DNA of 64,000 nt from Actinomadura sp. NAK00032 (GCF_013364275.1 NZ_CP054932.1:7068001-7132000), one strand, 5' to 3'; shown: positions 29,960 through 39,526, counted from the first letter of the stretch. Translations and numbers: made by a program. The notes: generated from the letters alone by a model not told the origin.

Positions 29960-30259
29960 CAGACGGCCTCCGCCGGGGTCGGCGGGGCCGCCGGATTCGG
30001 CGGGTTCGGCGGGTGTGTCGCCTCGGCGGGCGCGGTCGACCGCGCCCCGGACCGAGGCCCGATTATCGTCTCCGGTTCCTGCGCTCTCGCCATGAGAACC
30101 TCCCCAGGGGCGAACCGACCTTCATCAGTGTGGCGTCTGAGGGAGCCCGTCCGCTACCCCAATAATCCCCCAGCGTGCGCCGGAACGAACGCGGACCCGC
30201 CTCCAGGCCAGTGGGGAGTGGCCGGGCGGGCAGCCCCGGCGGGCAAATACAGTGCATCC
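29960..30259. other. Divergent intergenic region, HNH gene to prolyl oligopeptidase
   Basis: This 300-base gap has no supportable gene. Just before the oligopeptidase ATG lies TACAGT (30248-30253), a plausible -10 hexamer whose start point would fall at or near the A of the ATG at 30260. No ribosome site is present, so that transcript may be leaderless. I see no convincing -35 element. Confidence 0.4.
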
Positions 30260-32359
30260 ATGACGCCGTATCCGCCCGCGCAGCGCCAGGACATCGTCGA
30301 GGACATCCACGGCCACCGTGTCGCCGACCCGTACCGGTGGCTGGAGGACGCCGACAGCGCCGACACCACGGAGTGGCTCGCCGCGCAGGACCGGCTCTTC
30401 CACAAGGTCGTGGACGCGCTGCCGGGCCGCGACGCACTGCGCGCGCGGCTCGGCGAGCTGCTCGGCGCGGGAAGCGTCGGCTCCCCCGTGTGGCGGGGCG
30501 AGCGGCGGTTCTTCACCCGCCGCGGCGCGGGGCAGGAGCACCCCGTCCTCTACACGGCGGGCCCGGATGGCGCCGAGCGCGTCCTCGTCGACCCGATGGC
30601 GCTCGACCCGGACGGCACGACGACGCTCGACGGCTGGCAGCCGGACAAGGAGGGCCGCCGCCTCGCCTACAAGGTCTCCACCGGCGGGGACGAGGAGTCC
30701 CTGCTGTACGTCATCGACGTCGCGACCGGCGAGCGGGTCGAGGGGCCGATCGAGCGGGCGCGGTACTCCGCCGTCGCGTGGCTGCCGGGCGGCGAGGCGT
30801 ACTACTACGCGCGGCGGCTGCCCGCGCACGAGGTCCCGGACGGCGAGGAGCAGTACCACCGGCGCCTCTACCTCCACCGGGTCGGCACCGACCCCGACGC
30901 CGACGACGTGCTGATCTTCGGCGCGGGCCGGGACAAGACCAACTACTACGGGGCCGGCGTCAGCCGCGACGGGCGCTGGCTGACGGTCTCGTCGTCGCAG
31001 GGCACGGCGCCCCGCAACGACCTGTGGATCGCCGACCTGTCGGCCTCGCCCCCGGAGGCGCCGGCGCTGCGGCCCGTGCAGGAGGGCGTCGACGCCGGCA
31101 CCGGCCTGCACGTCGGACGCGACGGCCGCGCCTACATCTTCACCGACCGGGACGCGCCCCGCTCCCGGCTCTGCGTCGCCGACCCGGCCGACCCGTCCTA
31201 CGAGCACTGGCAAGACCTCCTCCCGGAGGACCCGGAGGCCGTCCTCACCGACTTCGCGATCCTCGACGGCCTGGAGCGGCCCGTCCTGCTGGCCGGGTGG
31301 ACGCGGCACGCGATCAGCGAGATCACCGTCCACGACCTGGCGACCGGCGAGCGGATCGGCACCGTTCCGACGCCGGGCCTCGGCTCGATCGGCGGGATCG
31401 TCGAGCGGCCCGAGGGCGGGCACGAGGCGTGGTTCGGCTACACCGACAACACCACCCCGTCCTCGGTGATGCGCTACGACGCGCGCACCGCCGAGACCAC
31501 GCTGTGGGCCTCGGCGCCGGGTGCGGTCGAGGTCCCCGAGATCGAGACGCGCCAGGTGGTCTACACCTCGCGGGACGGCACGCAGGTGCGGATGCTGGTC
31601 GCGTCCCGTCCCGGGCTGTCCGGCCCGCGCCCGGCGGTCCTCTACGGGTACGGCGGCTTCAACATCTCGCTCACCCCGTCCTACTCGGCGAGCATCCTGG
31701 CCTGGGTGGAGGCGGGCGGCGTGTACGCGGTCGCCAACCTGCGCGGCGGGTCCGAGGAGGGCGAGGAGTGGCACCGCGCGGGCATGCGGGAGCGCAAGCA
31801 GAACGTGTTCGACGACTTCCACGCCGCCGCCGAGAAGCTGATCGCCGACGGCCTGACCACGCCCGCGCAGCTCGCGATCTCGGGCGGCTCCAACGGCGGC
31901 CTGCTCGTCGGCGCGGCCCTCACCCAGCGCCCCGACCTGTACCGGGCGGTGGTCTGCTCGGCGCCGCTGCTCGACATGGTGCGCTACGAGCGGTTCGGCC
32001 TCGGCCAGACCTGGAACGACGAGTACGGGACGGCGGACGACCCCGAGGAGTTCGGCTGGCTCATCGGCTACTCCCCGTACCACCACGTCCACGCGGGCAC
32101 CGCGTACCCGGCCGTGCTGTTCACGACGTTCGGCAGCGACACCCGCGTGGACCCGCTGCACGCCCGCAAGCTGTGCGCGGCGCTGCAGTACGCCACCGCG
32201 TCGGACGCGCCGGTCCTGCTGCGCAACGAGGCGGAGGTGGGGCACGCCGCCCGCTCGGTGAGCCGCTCGGCCGACCTGATGACCGACACGCTGACGTTCA
32301 TGGCCGCGCGGACCGGGCTGTCCTTCGGCGAATTGACTCATGGTCTAATAGCGGGATGA
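30260..32359 (+). CDS. Prolyl oligopeptidase family protease (S9A)
   Basis: This 699-residue protein starts MTPYPPAQRQD and has a beta-propeller (about 65-410) followed by an alpha/beta-hydrolase domain. The nucleophile Ser is in GGSNGGLLVGA (about residue 550), the Asp in GSDTRVDPLHA and the His near EVGHAARS. YGYGGFNISLTP and ANLRGGSEEGEEWH are S9A landmarks. It cleaves short peptides after proline or, in oligopeptidase B relatives, basic residues. There is no signal peptide. There is no ribosome site before the ATG, and its stop overlaps the next start (ATGA). Confidence 0.93.
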   Translation: MTPYPPAQRQDIVEDIHGHRVADPYRWLEDADSADTTEWLAAQDRLFHKVVDALPGRDALRARLGELLGAGSVGSPVWRGERRFFTRRGAGQEHPVLYTAGPDGAERVLVDPMALDPDGTTTLDGWQPDKEGRRLAYKVSTGGDEESLLYVIDVATGERVEGPIERARYSAVAWLPGGEAYYYARRLPAHEVPDGEEQYHRRLYLHRVGTDPDADDVLIFGAGRDKTNYYGAGVSRDGRWLTVSSSQGTAPRNDLWIADLSASPPEAPALRPVQEGVDAGTGLHVGRDGRAYIFTDRDAPRSRLCVADPADPSYEHWQDLLPEDPEAVLTDFAILDGLERPVLLAGWTRHAISEITVHDLATGERIGTVPTPGLGSIGGIVERPEGGHEAWFGYTDNTTPSSVMRYDARTAETTLWASAPGAVEVPEIETRQVVYTSRDGTQVRMLVASRPGLSGPRPAVLYGYGGFNISLTPSYSASILAWVEAGGVYAVANLRGGSEEGEEWHRAGMRERKQNVFDDFHAAAEKLIADGLTTPAQLAISGGSNGGLLVGAALTQRPDLYRAVVCSAPLLDMVRYERFGLGQTWNDEYGTADDPEEFGWLIGYSPYHHVHAGTAYPAVLFTTFGSDTRVDPLHARKLCAALQYATASDAPVLLRNEAEVGHAARSVSRSADLMTDTLTFMAARTGLSFGELTHGLIAG

Positions 32360-33126
32360 CGGTGCAGACCACCACGGTCCTCGACCTCCTGCGCGAGCCG
32401 CCGGCGGAGCCCGACACGTCGGCCGGCTACCTCGACCTGCTCGGCCCGCCGGCGAAGCCGTCACTGGCCCAGTCGGCGATGGAGTCGACGTTCCTGCCGC
32501 GCATCTACGAGAAGGTGTGGCGGCCGATCGGCTTCAACCTCGCCAAGGGCTGGCCGCTCGGCCCCGACACCGCCGCCGAGCACGCGACGGCCCGCGAGTG
32601 GCTCGGCCTCACCGGCCGCCCGGCGGCGACGGTGCTGGACGTGGCGTGCGGCCCCGGCAACGTCACCCGCGCCCTCGCCGAGGGCGTCGGCCGCGACGGG
32701 CTGGTCGTCGGCCTGGACGCGTCCGAGACCATGCTGGCGCAGGCCGTCCGCGACACCCCCGAGCCCCACCTCGACGACGCCCGCATCGACTACGTGCGCG
32801 GCGACGCCGTCGGCCTCCCGTTCCGCGACGGCGTGTTCGACGCCGTCTGCTGCTTCGGCGCGCTCTACCTGTTCGACGACCCGTGGCGGGCGCTGGACGG
32901 CATGGCCCGCGTCCTGCGGCCCGGCGGCCGGCTCGTCATCCTCACCTCCCGGCGGCCCGTCCCGCTGCCGAGCGCCCGCATCGCGGGCGAGCTGATCCGC
33001 CGCGCCACGGGCTTCACGGTCTTCGGCGACCGCGAGATGACCCGCGCGCTCACCGCCCGCGGCTTCACCGGCGTCCGCCGGCACCGCTACCCGCTGATGC
33101 AGATGCTCGCCGCCCGCCTCCCCTGA
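32356..33126 (+). CDS. Class I SAM-dependent methyltransferase
   Basis: The ATG overlaps the prolyl oligopeptidase stop codon, so the two are likely translationally coupled. This 256-residue protein has an N-terminal segment of about 80 residues (containing FLPRIYEKVWRPIGF) and a Rossmann core with VLDVACGPGNVTR, GLDASETML and LRPGGRLVIL. It resembles the ubiE/Methyltransf_11 type. The substrate is unknown; coupling to a peptidase is suggestive but not explained. Confidence 0.87.
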   Translation: MTVQTTTVLDLLREPPAEPDTSAGYLDLLGPPAKPSLAQSAMESTFLPRIYEKVWRPIGFNLAKGWPLGPDTAAEHATAREWLGLTGRPAATVLDVACGPGNVTRALAEGVGRDGLVVGLDASETMLAQAVRDTPEPHLDDARIDYVRGDAVGLPFRDGVFDAVCCFGALYLFDDPWRALDGMARVLRPGGRLVILTSRRPVPLPSARIAGELIRRATGFTVFGDREMTRALTARGFTGVRRHRYPLMQMLAARLP

Positions 33127-33160
33127 CCCGCGGCGGCGCGGGCCAGGAGGGGCACGGGGG

Positions 33161-33751
33161 TCAGCGGAGCGGTTTCTCGATGTAGATGTTGACGATGCCG
33201 CCGATGGTCTCGCGGCGGGTCTCGCGCCAGCCGAACCTGCGGTAGAGGGCCAGCGCGGGGGCCTGGAGCTCGGTGGTGTCGGCGCGCAGGACGCGGTAGC
33301 CGTACTCGGCTGCGCGCTCCTCCAGGGCCCGCACGACCGCGGCGCCGTAGCCGCGGCGCTGGACGGCCGGCAGGACGCGCAGGCGCACCATCTCGACGGC
33401 GTTCAGCTCGCGGGCGCCGGGGGCGTAGCCGCCGAACGCGCGGGCGTGGCCGCCGGGGATGAGGTCGGCGCGGCGCAGGCCGCCCATCGCGACGATCCGG
33501 GCGCCGAGCTCGCCGACGAGGAACTCGCCGTCGTTGCGGAGGTAGATGTCCTCCATCCGGAAGAAGTCGTGGTCGTAGTAGACGCCGTCACCGGGCCGCA
33601 GGCCGACCTGGGCGAGGCCCTCGCGGTGCAGCGCCAGGACGGTGCCGTGGTCGGCCGCGTGGTAGCGGCGGATGCGCAGGTCGCCGAACCGCCAGACGGG
33701 CGGCTCGTCCTCCAGCCGGACGAGGTGGCCCTGCGAGAAGGTGCTGCCCAT
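33161..33751 (-). CDS. GNAT-family N-acetyltransferase
   Basis: This 196-residue protein has a C-terminal GNAT fold. The acetyl-CoA motif A is VRLRVLPAVQRRGYGAAVV (about residues 123-141) and motif B is near ALALYRRFGWRE. The N-terminal 60 residues include a less common GDGVYYDHDFFRMEDIYL stretch. It starts six bases downstream of the XRE regulator, so the two form an operon. The acceptor is unknown; a link to the regulator's signal is possible. Confidence 0.85.
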   Translation of the reverse strand: MGSTFSQGHLVRLEDEPPVWRFGDLRIRRYHAADHGTVLALHREGLAQVGLRPGDGVYYDHDFFRMEDIYLRNDGEFLVGELGARIVAMGGLRRADLIPGGHARAFGGYAPGARELNAVEMVRLRVLPAVQRRGYGAAVVRALEERAAEYGYRVLRADTTELQAPALALYRRFGWRETRRETIGGIVNIYIEKPLR

Positions 33752-33757
33752 GCCCGG

Positions 33758-35392
33758 TCAGACCTGCTCCGCCGGCGGCGCGGTGACGGGACTCTTGACC
33801 GAGGTGCCCGAGAGCGCCTCGTAGAAGTCCTTCAGCGAGGCGATCTCGCCGTGCTTGGCCGAGACGGCCGCGCCGATCTGGCGAGCACGGTGCACCAGGA
33901 TGTCGCTGCGGTGGTCGGCGGGCAGGTCGAGGATGGCCTCCCGGCCGGCCACCAGCGCGGCGTCGGGATGGCCGGCGTGCAGCTTGCACATCGCGCGGTC
34001 GAGGCGCACCAGGGTCAGGTCGACGCGGTCGGTGGGCGAGTAGAGGGTGAGGGCGTGGCTCAGTACCTCGTCGCCGTGCTTGTGGTCGCCGAGGTTGGTG
34101 AACGTGTCGCCCTCGTAGAAGGCCATCTGCCGGTCGGTGAACCCGAACACCAGGTCGCCGGTGTCGGTCTTGGACAACTGGTCGAACACCGAGCGCCCCC
34201 GGACCAGGGCGCGGCGGGCGCTCGGGGCGGCGTCGCCGCGGCCGCGCAGCGCGAGCATGCCGAGCGCGCGGGCCTCCACGGCGGGGGCCATGGCGGCGGC
34301 GACGCCGGGCGTGCGGCCGGCGAGGTCCTGGGCCTTGCGGGCCAGGTGCAGCGCCTCGCGCGGGTCGCCGTAGTACATCGGCACGAGGGACTCGCGGACG
34401 GTCACCCAGGCGCGCAGCTGCCGGTCGCCGGTCTCGTCGGCGGCGGTGCGCGCGGTGCGGAAGAACGAGCGGGCCAGCCGGTGGTCGCCCAGGTTGATCA
34501 TGATCAGCCCGGACAGCCCGGACAGCTGCGCCGCGATCCGGCACAGCCGCTCCTGCAGTTCCACCGGCTGCCGCTTGTCGCACATGCGCCGCACCTCGCT
34601 GAAGTCCAGCAGGACGTCGCAGAGCATCCGCAGCGAGGGGGTCGCCTGGTACTGCCGGCCGTAGCCGTAGGTCGTCTCCTCCCACTGGTCGAGCATGGTC
34701 GGCGAGACGGTCGCGCCGACCAGGGTGTCGTCCATCCTGCGGCGCAGGTTGTCGACGGCCCCAAGGAACTGACCGTCGAGCGCCACGCCCGCTCCGGCCA
34801 GAAGTTGCAGAAGGGTCCTACGAAGCACGATGTCCTCCTCTCCCACATCAATGGTCAGGGGGCCTTCGGCGCGGTCGGGGCCCCGTACGTCGTTGACGGT
34901 GACCCAGGGACGCTCCTCGCCCCTGGGGACGATCGCCCCGACGAGCGCGTCGGGGTCGGATGCCGCGCGCCGCTCCGGGGCGCGCGGCGGGGGGACGCTC
35001 GGAGCCCCCGTGCGGGCCGCGTGGCCGCGGCCGCAGATGCAGGGGCTCTGGTAGTCGAGCGCGTCGGGCTCCACCCGGTAGACGGCGCACAGGTAGTGCA
35101 GGTACTCGGGACCGGGCCGCTTGTACCCGCTCTCGTAGGCCGACAGCAGCGTCTCCCCGAGCCGGGGCGGCGGCTTGCCGTCGACCTCGTACAGCGCCCT
35201 GACCTGCGCCACGATGTCGGACAGCGCGACACCGTGGGCGAGGCGGTGCGCCTTCACCCGGCTGGTGCCGAACAGCGGCCCGCACTGCTCGTGGATCTCC
35301 TGCGCGATCTGGACCGGGCCCTGGCCCCGGGCCAGAGCGTGCGCGCGGATCCGGCGGGCGACTTCCGTCTCTTTCCGGGGGGGATCCGACAC
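33758..35392 (-). CDS. XRE-family regulator with long helical-repeat effector domain
   Basis: The GTG start is backed by GAGGAGG five bases upstream and gives 544 residues. An N-terminal helix-turn-helix segment (about residues 8-110, with SAYESGYKRPGPEYL) precedes a Cys pair in SPCICGRGH. From about 190 a long helical region with TPR-like features follows (GRQYQ, LARSFFRTARTAA, DPREALHLARKAQDL). This is the plan of large actinobacterial XRE-TPR regulators, which sense a peptide or small ligand. A GNAT gene follows and a divergent small gene lies upstream. The target is unknown. Confidence 0.82.
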   Translation of the reverse strand: MSDPPRKETEVARRIRAHALARGQGPVQIAQEIHEQCGPLFGTSRVKAHRLAHGVALSDIVAQVRALYEVDGKPPPRLGETLLSAYESGYKRPGPEYLHYLCAVYRVEPDALDYQSPCICGRGHAARTGAPSVPPPRAPERRAASDPDALVGAIVPRGEERPWVTVNDVRGPDRAEGPLTIDVGEEDIVLRRTLLQLLAGAGVALDGQFLGAVDNLRRRMDDTLVGATVSPTMLDQWEETTYGYGRQYQATPSLRMLCDVLLDFSEVRRMCDKRQPVELQERLCRIAAQLSGLSGLIMINLGDHRLARSFFRTARTAADETGDRQLRAWVTVRESLVPMYYGDPREALHLARKAQDLAGRTPGVAAAMAPAVEARALGMLALRGRGDAAPSARRALVRGRSVFDQLSKTDTGDLVFGFTDRQMAFYEGDTFTNLGDHKHGDEVLSHALTLYSPTDRVDLTLVRLDRAMCKLHAGHPDAALVAGREAILDLPADHRSDILVHRARQIGAAVSAKHGEIASLKDFYEALSGTSVKSPVTAPPAEQV

Positions 35393-35772
35393 TCCGGCCT
35401 CCTCACCGTCGTGCCGGGACGCCGTTCCCCCGGGGGGAGGGCGGTCGTCCCTGCCACGGCGACCGGTCACTAGATGGCCACGACAGATAATCTTTCGCGC
35501 ACGCAGCGTAACCCCCGTCACATTGGCCGCCAAGCGGTTTCACGGAAGAAGCAGCGGCCGGAGGACGCCTCACCCCCCGTGGGTAGAGATTCTTCCTCCG
35601 CAGTAGGGCGCCCTTCCTCTGAGGTGGGGTAATCCGGTACTTCGCCGGACGGTCGCCCCCTTGACCCGCCAGTGTGAGAGTTGCAATTCTCGCCGCGAGT
35701 GACCGGACGGATCCAGAGAGTCGATCATCCGCCCCTGTCCGGTCAAGCCCGGCGCTCGCCCATGGAGGGGGT
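35393..35772. other. Divergent intergenic region upstream of the XRE regulator
   Basis: This 380-base gap carries no supportable gene. It is AT-richer than its surroundings and contains a TTGACC...AATTCT promoter candidate reading rightward (35661-35690). Presumably it also holds the regulator's own promoter and binding site. I see no long inverted repeat that would mark that operator. Confidence 0.45.
35661..35690 (+). promoter_or_regulatory. Candidate sigma-70-type promoter
   Basis: TTGACC (35661-35666) and AATTCT (35685-35690) are 18 bases apart, a fair match to housekeeping -35 and -10 elements. A start near 35697 would give a leader of about 75 bases before the small gene at 35773. The -10 is imperfect. 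Confidence 0.35.
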
Positions 35773-36078
35773 GTGAAGGTGGTCAGCGACAGACGCGTCG
35801 GCTACCTCGAGGAACTGGAGCACGAACTCGACACGCAGGGCCTGGTCGCCCGTGTCGTCCGCACCCGCTCGGGGCCGGCCTTCCTGCGGGTGGTGAACCC
35901 GGAGGCGGCGAGCCTCGCCGAGGACGTGACCTGCGCGCCGGCCCCCGAGACCAAGGACCACTACTTCTGGTGGTCCTGGGGCGAGCGCATGCACCGGGTG
36001 GACGACGTCGGCGGCGCCGCGATGAAGCTGGCGCACGTCCTGCAGCCGCTCTCCCGGGAGGTGGGCTCCCGCCCCTGA
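35773..36078 (+). CDS. Small conserved-looking hypothetical protein
   Basis: This protein of about 101 residues starts at a GTG with GGAGG four bases upstream; a second GTG at 35779 is equally possible. The sequence VGYLEELEHELDTQGLVARVV, then FLRVVNPEAASLAEDV, then KDHYFWWSWGERMHRV suggests a compact alpha/beta fold with an aromatic centre. There is no membrane segment or known motif. It is divergent from the XRE-GNAT pair and could be its target. A hairpin terminator follows. Confidence 0.7.
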   Translation: MKVVSDRRVGYLEELEHELDTQGLVARVVRTRSGPAFLRVVNPEAASLAEDVTCAPAPETKDHYFWWSWGERMHRVDDVGGAAMKLAHVLQPLSREVGSRP

Positions 36079-36085
36079 GACCGGG

Positions 36086-36140
36086 CGTGTCCCGCGGTCC
36101 GCGGCCGGAACGGCGCGGCAGCCGCCGGCCGCGGGACACG
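36086..36140 (+). terminator. Hairpin after the small gene
   Basis: CGTGTCCCGCGG pairs with CCGCGGGACACG (36086-36097 with 36129-36140), a 12-base perfect stem around a GC-rich loop that can itself fold. It starts 7 bases after the stop. No T-run follows. Confidence 0.6.
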
Positions 36141-36310
36141 TTCGCCCGATCAGCCCCTCCCCGGCCGTGCCCCCCGGGCTCCGCCCCGGCGGCACCTCGT
36201 CCGGCGGCGTACGAACCGGTCGGAAACGTCCCCTACGATCGGCTCGTTGCCCGCCGCGGGTCCACAGTGAGGTGCCGAGGCACCACAATTGGCCGGGGAG
36301 GGTCTGCACC

Positions 36311-37372
36311 ATGTCATTCGCCGCGTCGTCTCTTGCCGCGCCGTCGCTCGCCGCATCGCCGCTCGCCGGGCCGCTGGCCGCGCCCGGCGGCGAGCCGCTG
36401 CTCCCCTGGGCCGACAAGGGGTCCCCGGAGTCGGCCTGCGGCGCCCCCGACCCGACCACGGCGTGCCGGCTGGTCTGGAACGTCTCGCACAACACCGACT
36501 TCACCAAGTTCTTCGCCACGTGGCTCGACAAGCCGCTCACCACACTGCTGCTGATCATCATCACCTTCGTGGTCGCGCTGATCGTGAAGAACATCGCGCA
36601 CCGCATGATCACCAAGGTGACGCTGCGGATGGCCGAGGGGACGATGTCCGAGCGGGCCCGCGAGCGGGCCCGGACGGTCTTCGAGGGCAGCCCCGCCCTG
36701 CTGAACAAGCGGCGCGCCCAGCGCGCGCAGACGCTCGGCTCGGTGCTGCGCTCGATCGCGTCCGTCCTGATCATGGGGACGGCGCTGTTCAGCATCCTCG
36801 GCTCGCTCGGCCTGAACCTGGCGCCCATCCTGGCCAGCGCCAGCGTGATCGGCGTCGCGGTCGGGTTCGGCGCGCAGAACATCGTCAAGGACCTGCTCGC
36901 CGGGCTGTTCATGCTGCTGGAGGACCAGTACGGCGTCGGCGACTTCATCGACGTGGGCACCGCGAAGGGGACGGTCGAGGCCGTCACGCTGCGGGTCACC
37001 CGGATGCGGGACGTCAACGGCGTCGTCTGGTACGTCCCGAACGGCGAGATCAAGAAGGTCGGCAACGAGTCGCAGAACTGGGGGCGGGCCGTCCTCGACA
37101 TCCCGGTCGACATCCACGAGGACACCGAGAAGGTCAAGGAGATCCTCCAGGCCACCGCCGACGAGATGGCCGCCGACACGTCCTGGAAGGACCTCGTCCT
37201 GGAGCAGCCGTCGGTGTGGGGCGTGCAGGCCCTCGCGGGGGACGCGATCGTGATCCGCGTGGTGCTGAAGACCGCTCCCGGCAAGCAGGGCGACATCGCC
37301 CGCGAGCTGCGCGAACGCGTCAAGCGCTCGTTCGATGAGGCGGGCGTCACGGTGGCCACCCCGGCGCCGTAA
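36311..37372 (+). CDS. MscS-family mechanosensitive channel
   Basis: This 353-residue protein has an Ala-rich N-terminus, a membrane helix at about 76-96 and two more at about 140-190. The last is the pore-lining TM3-like helix (VIGVAVGFGAQNIVKDLLAGLFML), with the Ala-Gly pattern of MscS. The beta domain with LEDQYGVGDFIDVGTAKGTVEAV and the C-terminal alpha/beta domain complete the family. It releases solutes on osmotic downshock. It is alone on the strand, 49 bases before the globin gene. Confidence 0.92.
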   Translation: MSFAASSLAAPSLAASPLAGPLAAPGGEPLLPWADKGSPESACGAPDPTTACRLVWNVSHNTDFTKFFATWLDKPLTTLLLIIITFVVALIVKNIAHRMITKVTLRMAEGTMSERARERARTVFEGSPALLNKRRAQRAQTLGSVLRSIASVLIMGTALFSILGSLGLNLAPILASASVIGVAVGFGAQNIVKDLLAGLFMLLEDQYGVGDFIDVGTAKGTVEAVTLRVTRMRDVNGVVWYVPNGEIKKVGNESQNWGRAVLDIPVDIHEDTEKVKEILQATADEMAADTSWKDLVLEQPSVWGVQALAGDAIVIRVVLKTAPGKQGDIARELRERVKRSFDEAGVTVATPAP

Positions 37373-37421
37373 GCGATCAAGGTGAGGATCGGGACGCATC
37401 TCACATAGGGTGGGGACCGCT

Positions 37422-37805
37422 ATGGCTGAACAGGTGACTTTCTACGAGGCGGTCGGCGGTGAGGCGACCTTCCACCGGCTGGTGCACCGCTTCTACCAGG
37501 GCGTCGCCGAGGACCCCGAGCTCCGGCCGATGTACCCGGAGGAGGATCTCGGCCCCGCCGAGGAGCGGCTGCGGCTGTTCCTGATCCAGTACTGGGGCGG
37601 CCCCAATACCTACAGCCAGCGGCGCGGGCATCCGCGGCTGCGCATGCGGCACGTGCCGTTCGTCATCGACGAGGCCCAGCGCGACCGGTGGCTGGCGCAC
37701 ATGCGGGCCGCGGTGGAGGAGCTGGAGTTGCCCGAGCCGCTGGAGAAGCAGCTCTGGGACTACTTCACGATGGCGGCGCGGAGCCTGGTGAACACGCCCA
37801 CGTGA
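37422..37805 (+). CDS. Group II truncated haemoglobin (GlbO type)
   Basis: This 127-residue protein has a 2-on-2 globin fold. FYEAVGGEATFHRLVHRFYQGV gives the A and B helices, RRGHPRLRMRHVPFVI carries the proximal His, and RDRWLAHM has the conserved Trp G8 of group II. Such globins bind O2 with high affinity and act in oxygen or nitrosative metabolism. The ATG at 37422 is preferred over an upstream GTG at 37410. It may be co-transcribed with the glucosidase 67 bases downstream. Confidence 0.92.
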   Translation: MAEQVTFYEAVGGEATFHRLVHRFYQGVAEDPELRPMYPEEDLGPAEERLRLFLIQYWGGPNTYSQRRGHPRLRMRHVPFVIDEAQRDRWLAHMRAAVEELELPEPLEKQLWDYFTMAARSLVNTPT

Positions 37806-37872
37806 CCGGCCGGGCGCGGCCGTGTCGCGGCCGCGCGTGACCGCTGCGGGGTAATCGGGTAGATCGCGGTGT

Positions 37873-39456
37873 ATGACGCGAATCCCGTGGTGGCGCAACG
37901 CCGTCGTGTACGAGATCTACGTCCGCAGCTTCGCCGACGCCGACGGGAACGGTGAAGGCGACCTCCAGGGGATCCGGTCCCGGCTCGGCCATCTGCGCGA
38001 CCTCGGCGTGGACGCGCTGTGGCTCACCCCCTTCTACCGCTCCCCGCTGGCGGACGGCGGCTACGACGTCGCCGACTACCGCGACGTCGACCCCCGGTTC
38101 GGCACGCTGGACGACTTCGACGCGCTGGTCGCCGACGTGCACGCGCACGGGATGCGGCTGATCGTCGACATCGTCCCCAACCACTCGTCCGACCGGCACC
38201 CCTGGTTCCAGGAGGCGCTCGCCGCGCCCCCGGGATCCCCTGAGCGCGCGCGCTACATCTTCCGTCCCGGCCGGCCGGGGGAGCGTCCCGGCGAGGAGCA
38301 GCCGCCCAACGACTGGCCGTCCGCGTTCGGCGGCCCGGCCTGGACGCGAGTGGACGACGGAGCCGGCGGCGGCGAGTGGTACCTGCACCTGTACGCGCGC
38401 GAGCAGCCGGACTTCAACTGGCGCAACCCGGAGGTCCGGCACGAGTTCGAGGACGTCCTGCGCTTCTGGCTCGACCGGGGCGTGGACGGCTTCCGCATCG
38501 ACGTCGCCGCCGGCCTGTTCAAGGACGAGTCCTTCTGCGACCTCGCCGGACGGGACCGCCGCGTCTCGAACGGCCCGATCTACAGCCGTCCCGAGGTCCA
38601 CGAGGTGTATCGCCGCTGGCGGCAGATCCTGGACGGGTACGGCGGCGACCGCATGGCCATAGGCGAGGTGTGGACGGACGGCCCCGAAGACCTCGCGCTC
38701 TATCTGCGTCCAGACGAACTGCACCAGGTGTTCCAGTTCGACCTGCAACTGGCTCCGTGGTCGGCGACGGCCTTCCGCGACGTGATAGACGCCGCGTTGA
38801 AGGCCGTCGCGCCTACCGGGGCCGCTCCCACGTGGGTGCTGTCCAGTCACGACTCGATCCGCCACATGACGCGTTACGAGCGGCCGGAGGGCATCCCCGG
38901 CATCGAGCGTGCGCGAGCCAAGGCGGCGCTACTGCTGCTCTTGTCGCTCCCAGGGTCGGCCTACCTGTACCAAGGCGAGGAACTGGGGCTGCCCGAGGTG
39001 ACGGACCTCCCCGATGAGGCCCGGCAAGACCCGATCTTCGAGCGCACCAACGGGGAACTCGCCGGACGGGACGGCTGCCGGGTCCCGCTGCCCTGGTCGG
39101 GCCGGGCCGAGCCGTTCGGGTTCTCCCCCGCGGGCGTCCGGCCGTGGCTGCCGATGCCGCCTGAGTGGGCGTCGATGACGGCGGAGGCGCAGGTGCCGGA
39201 TCCGTCCTCCATGCTGCGGTGGTACCGGGAGGCGCTGGCGCTGCGCCGCCGCCTGGCGAACGACCTGCCCGAGGACCTGGAGTGGCTCGACTCCCCCGGC
39301 GGCGCGCTCTACTTCCGGCGCGGCCCGCTCACGTGCGCGCTCAACTGCGGCGAGAATCCGGTGCGGCTCCCGCCGGGAACCCCGCTCCTGACGAGCACCC
39401 CGCTCTACGGCGACCTGCTCCCCGGCAACACCGCCGCCTGGCTCCGGACGGTCTGA
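37873..39456 (+). CDS. GH13-family alpha-glucosidase
   Basis: This 527-residue TIM-barrel glycoside hydrolase carries catalytic residues in GFRIDVAAG (nucleophile Asp, about residue 214), IGEVW (acid/base Glu, about 264) and SSHDSIRH (third Asp, about 336). DIVPNHSSDRHPWF is the conserved region I. The features fit the oligo-1,6-glucosidase/alpha-glucosidase group acting on short maltodextrins in the cytoplasm; there is no signal peptide. A bidirectional hairpin separates it from the convergent peptidase. Confidence 0.9.
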   Translation: MTRIPWWRNAVVYEIYVRSFADADGNGEGDLQGIRSRLGHLRDLGVDALWLTPFYRSPLADGGYDVADYRDVDPRFGTLDDFDALVADVHAHGMRLIVDIVPNHSSDRHPWFQEALAAPPGSPERARYIFRPGRPGERPGEEQPPNDWPSAFGGPAWTRVDDGAGGGEWYLHLYAREQPDFNWRNPEVRHEFEDVLRFWLDRGVDGFRIDVAAGLFKDESFCDLAGRDRRVSNGPIYSRPEVHEVYRRWRQILDGYGGDRMAIGEVWTDGPEDLALYLRPDELHQVFQFDLQLAPWSATAFRDVIDAALKAVAPTGAAPTWVLSSHDSIRHMTRYERPEGIPGIERARAKAALLLLLSLPGSAYLYQGEELGLPEVTDLPDEARQDPIFERTNGELAGRDGCRVPLPWSGRAEPFGFSPAGVRPWLPMPPEWASMTAEAQVPDPSSMLRWYREALALRRRLANDLPEDLEWLDSPGGALYFRRGPLTCALNCGENPVRLPPGTPLLTSTPLYGDLLPGNTAAWLRTV

Positions 39457-39477
39457 GAAGCCCGGAGGACGAAGAAC

Positions 39478-39526
39478 GCGGTGTGCCGGGCCGTGCCAGG
39501 GATCAGAGCACGGACCGGCACACCGC
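39478..39526. terminator. Large bidirectional hairpin between convergent genes
   Basis: GCGGTGTGCCGG (39478-39489) pairs perfectly with 39515-39526. After a single mismatch, CCGTGC pairs with GCACGG (39491-39496 with 39508-39513). The 12+6-base stem sits between the stop codons of the glucosidase and the peptidase and can serve both. Confidence 0.8.
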
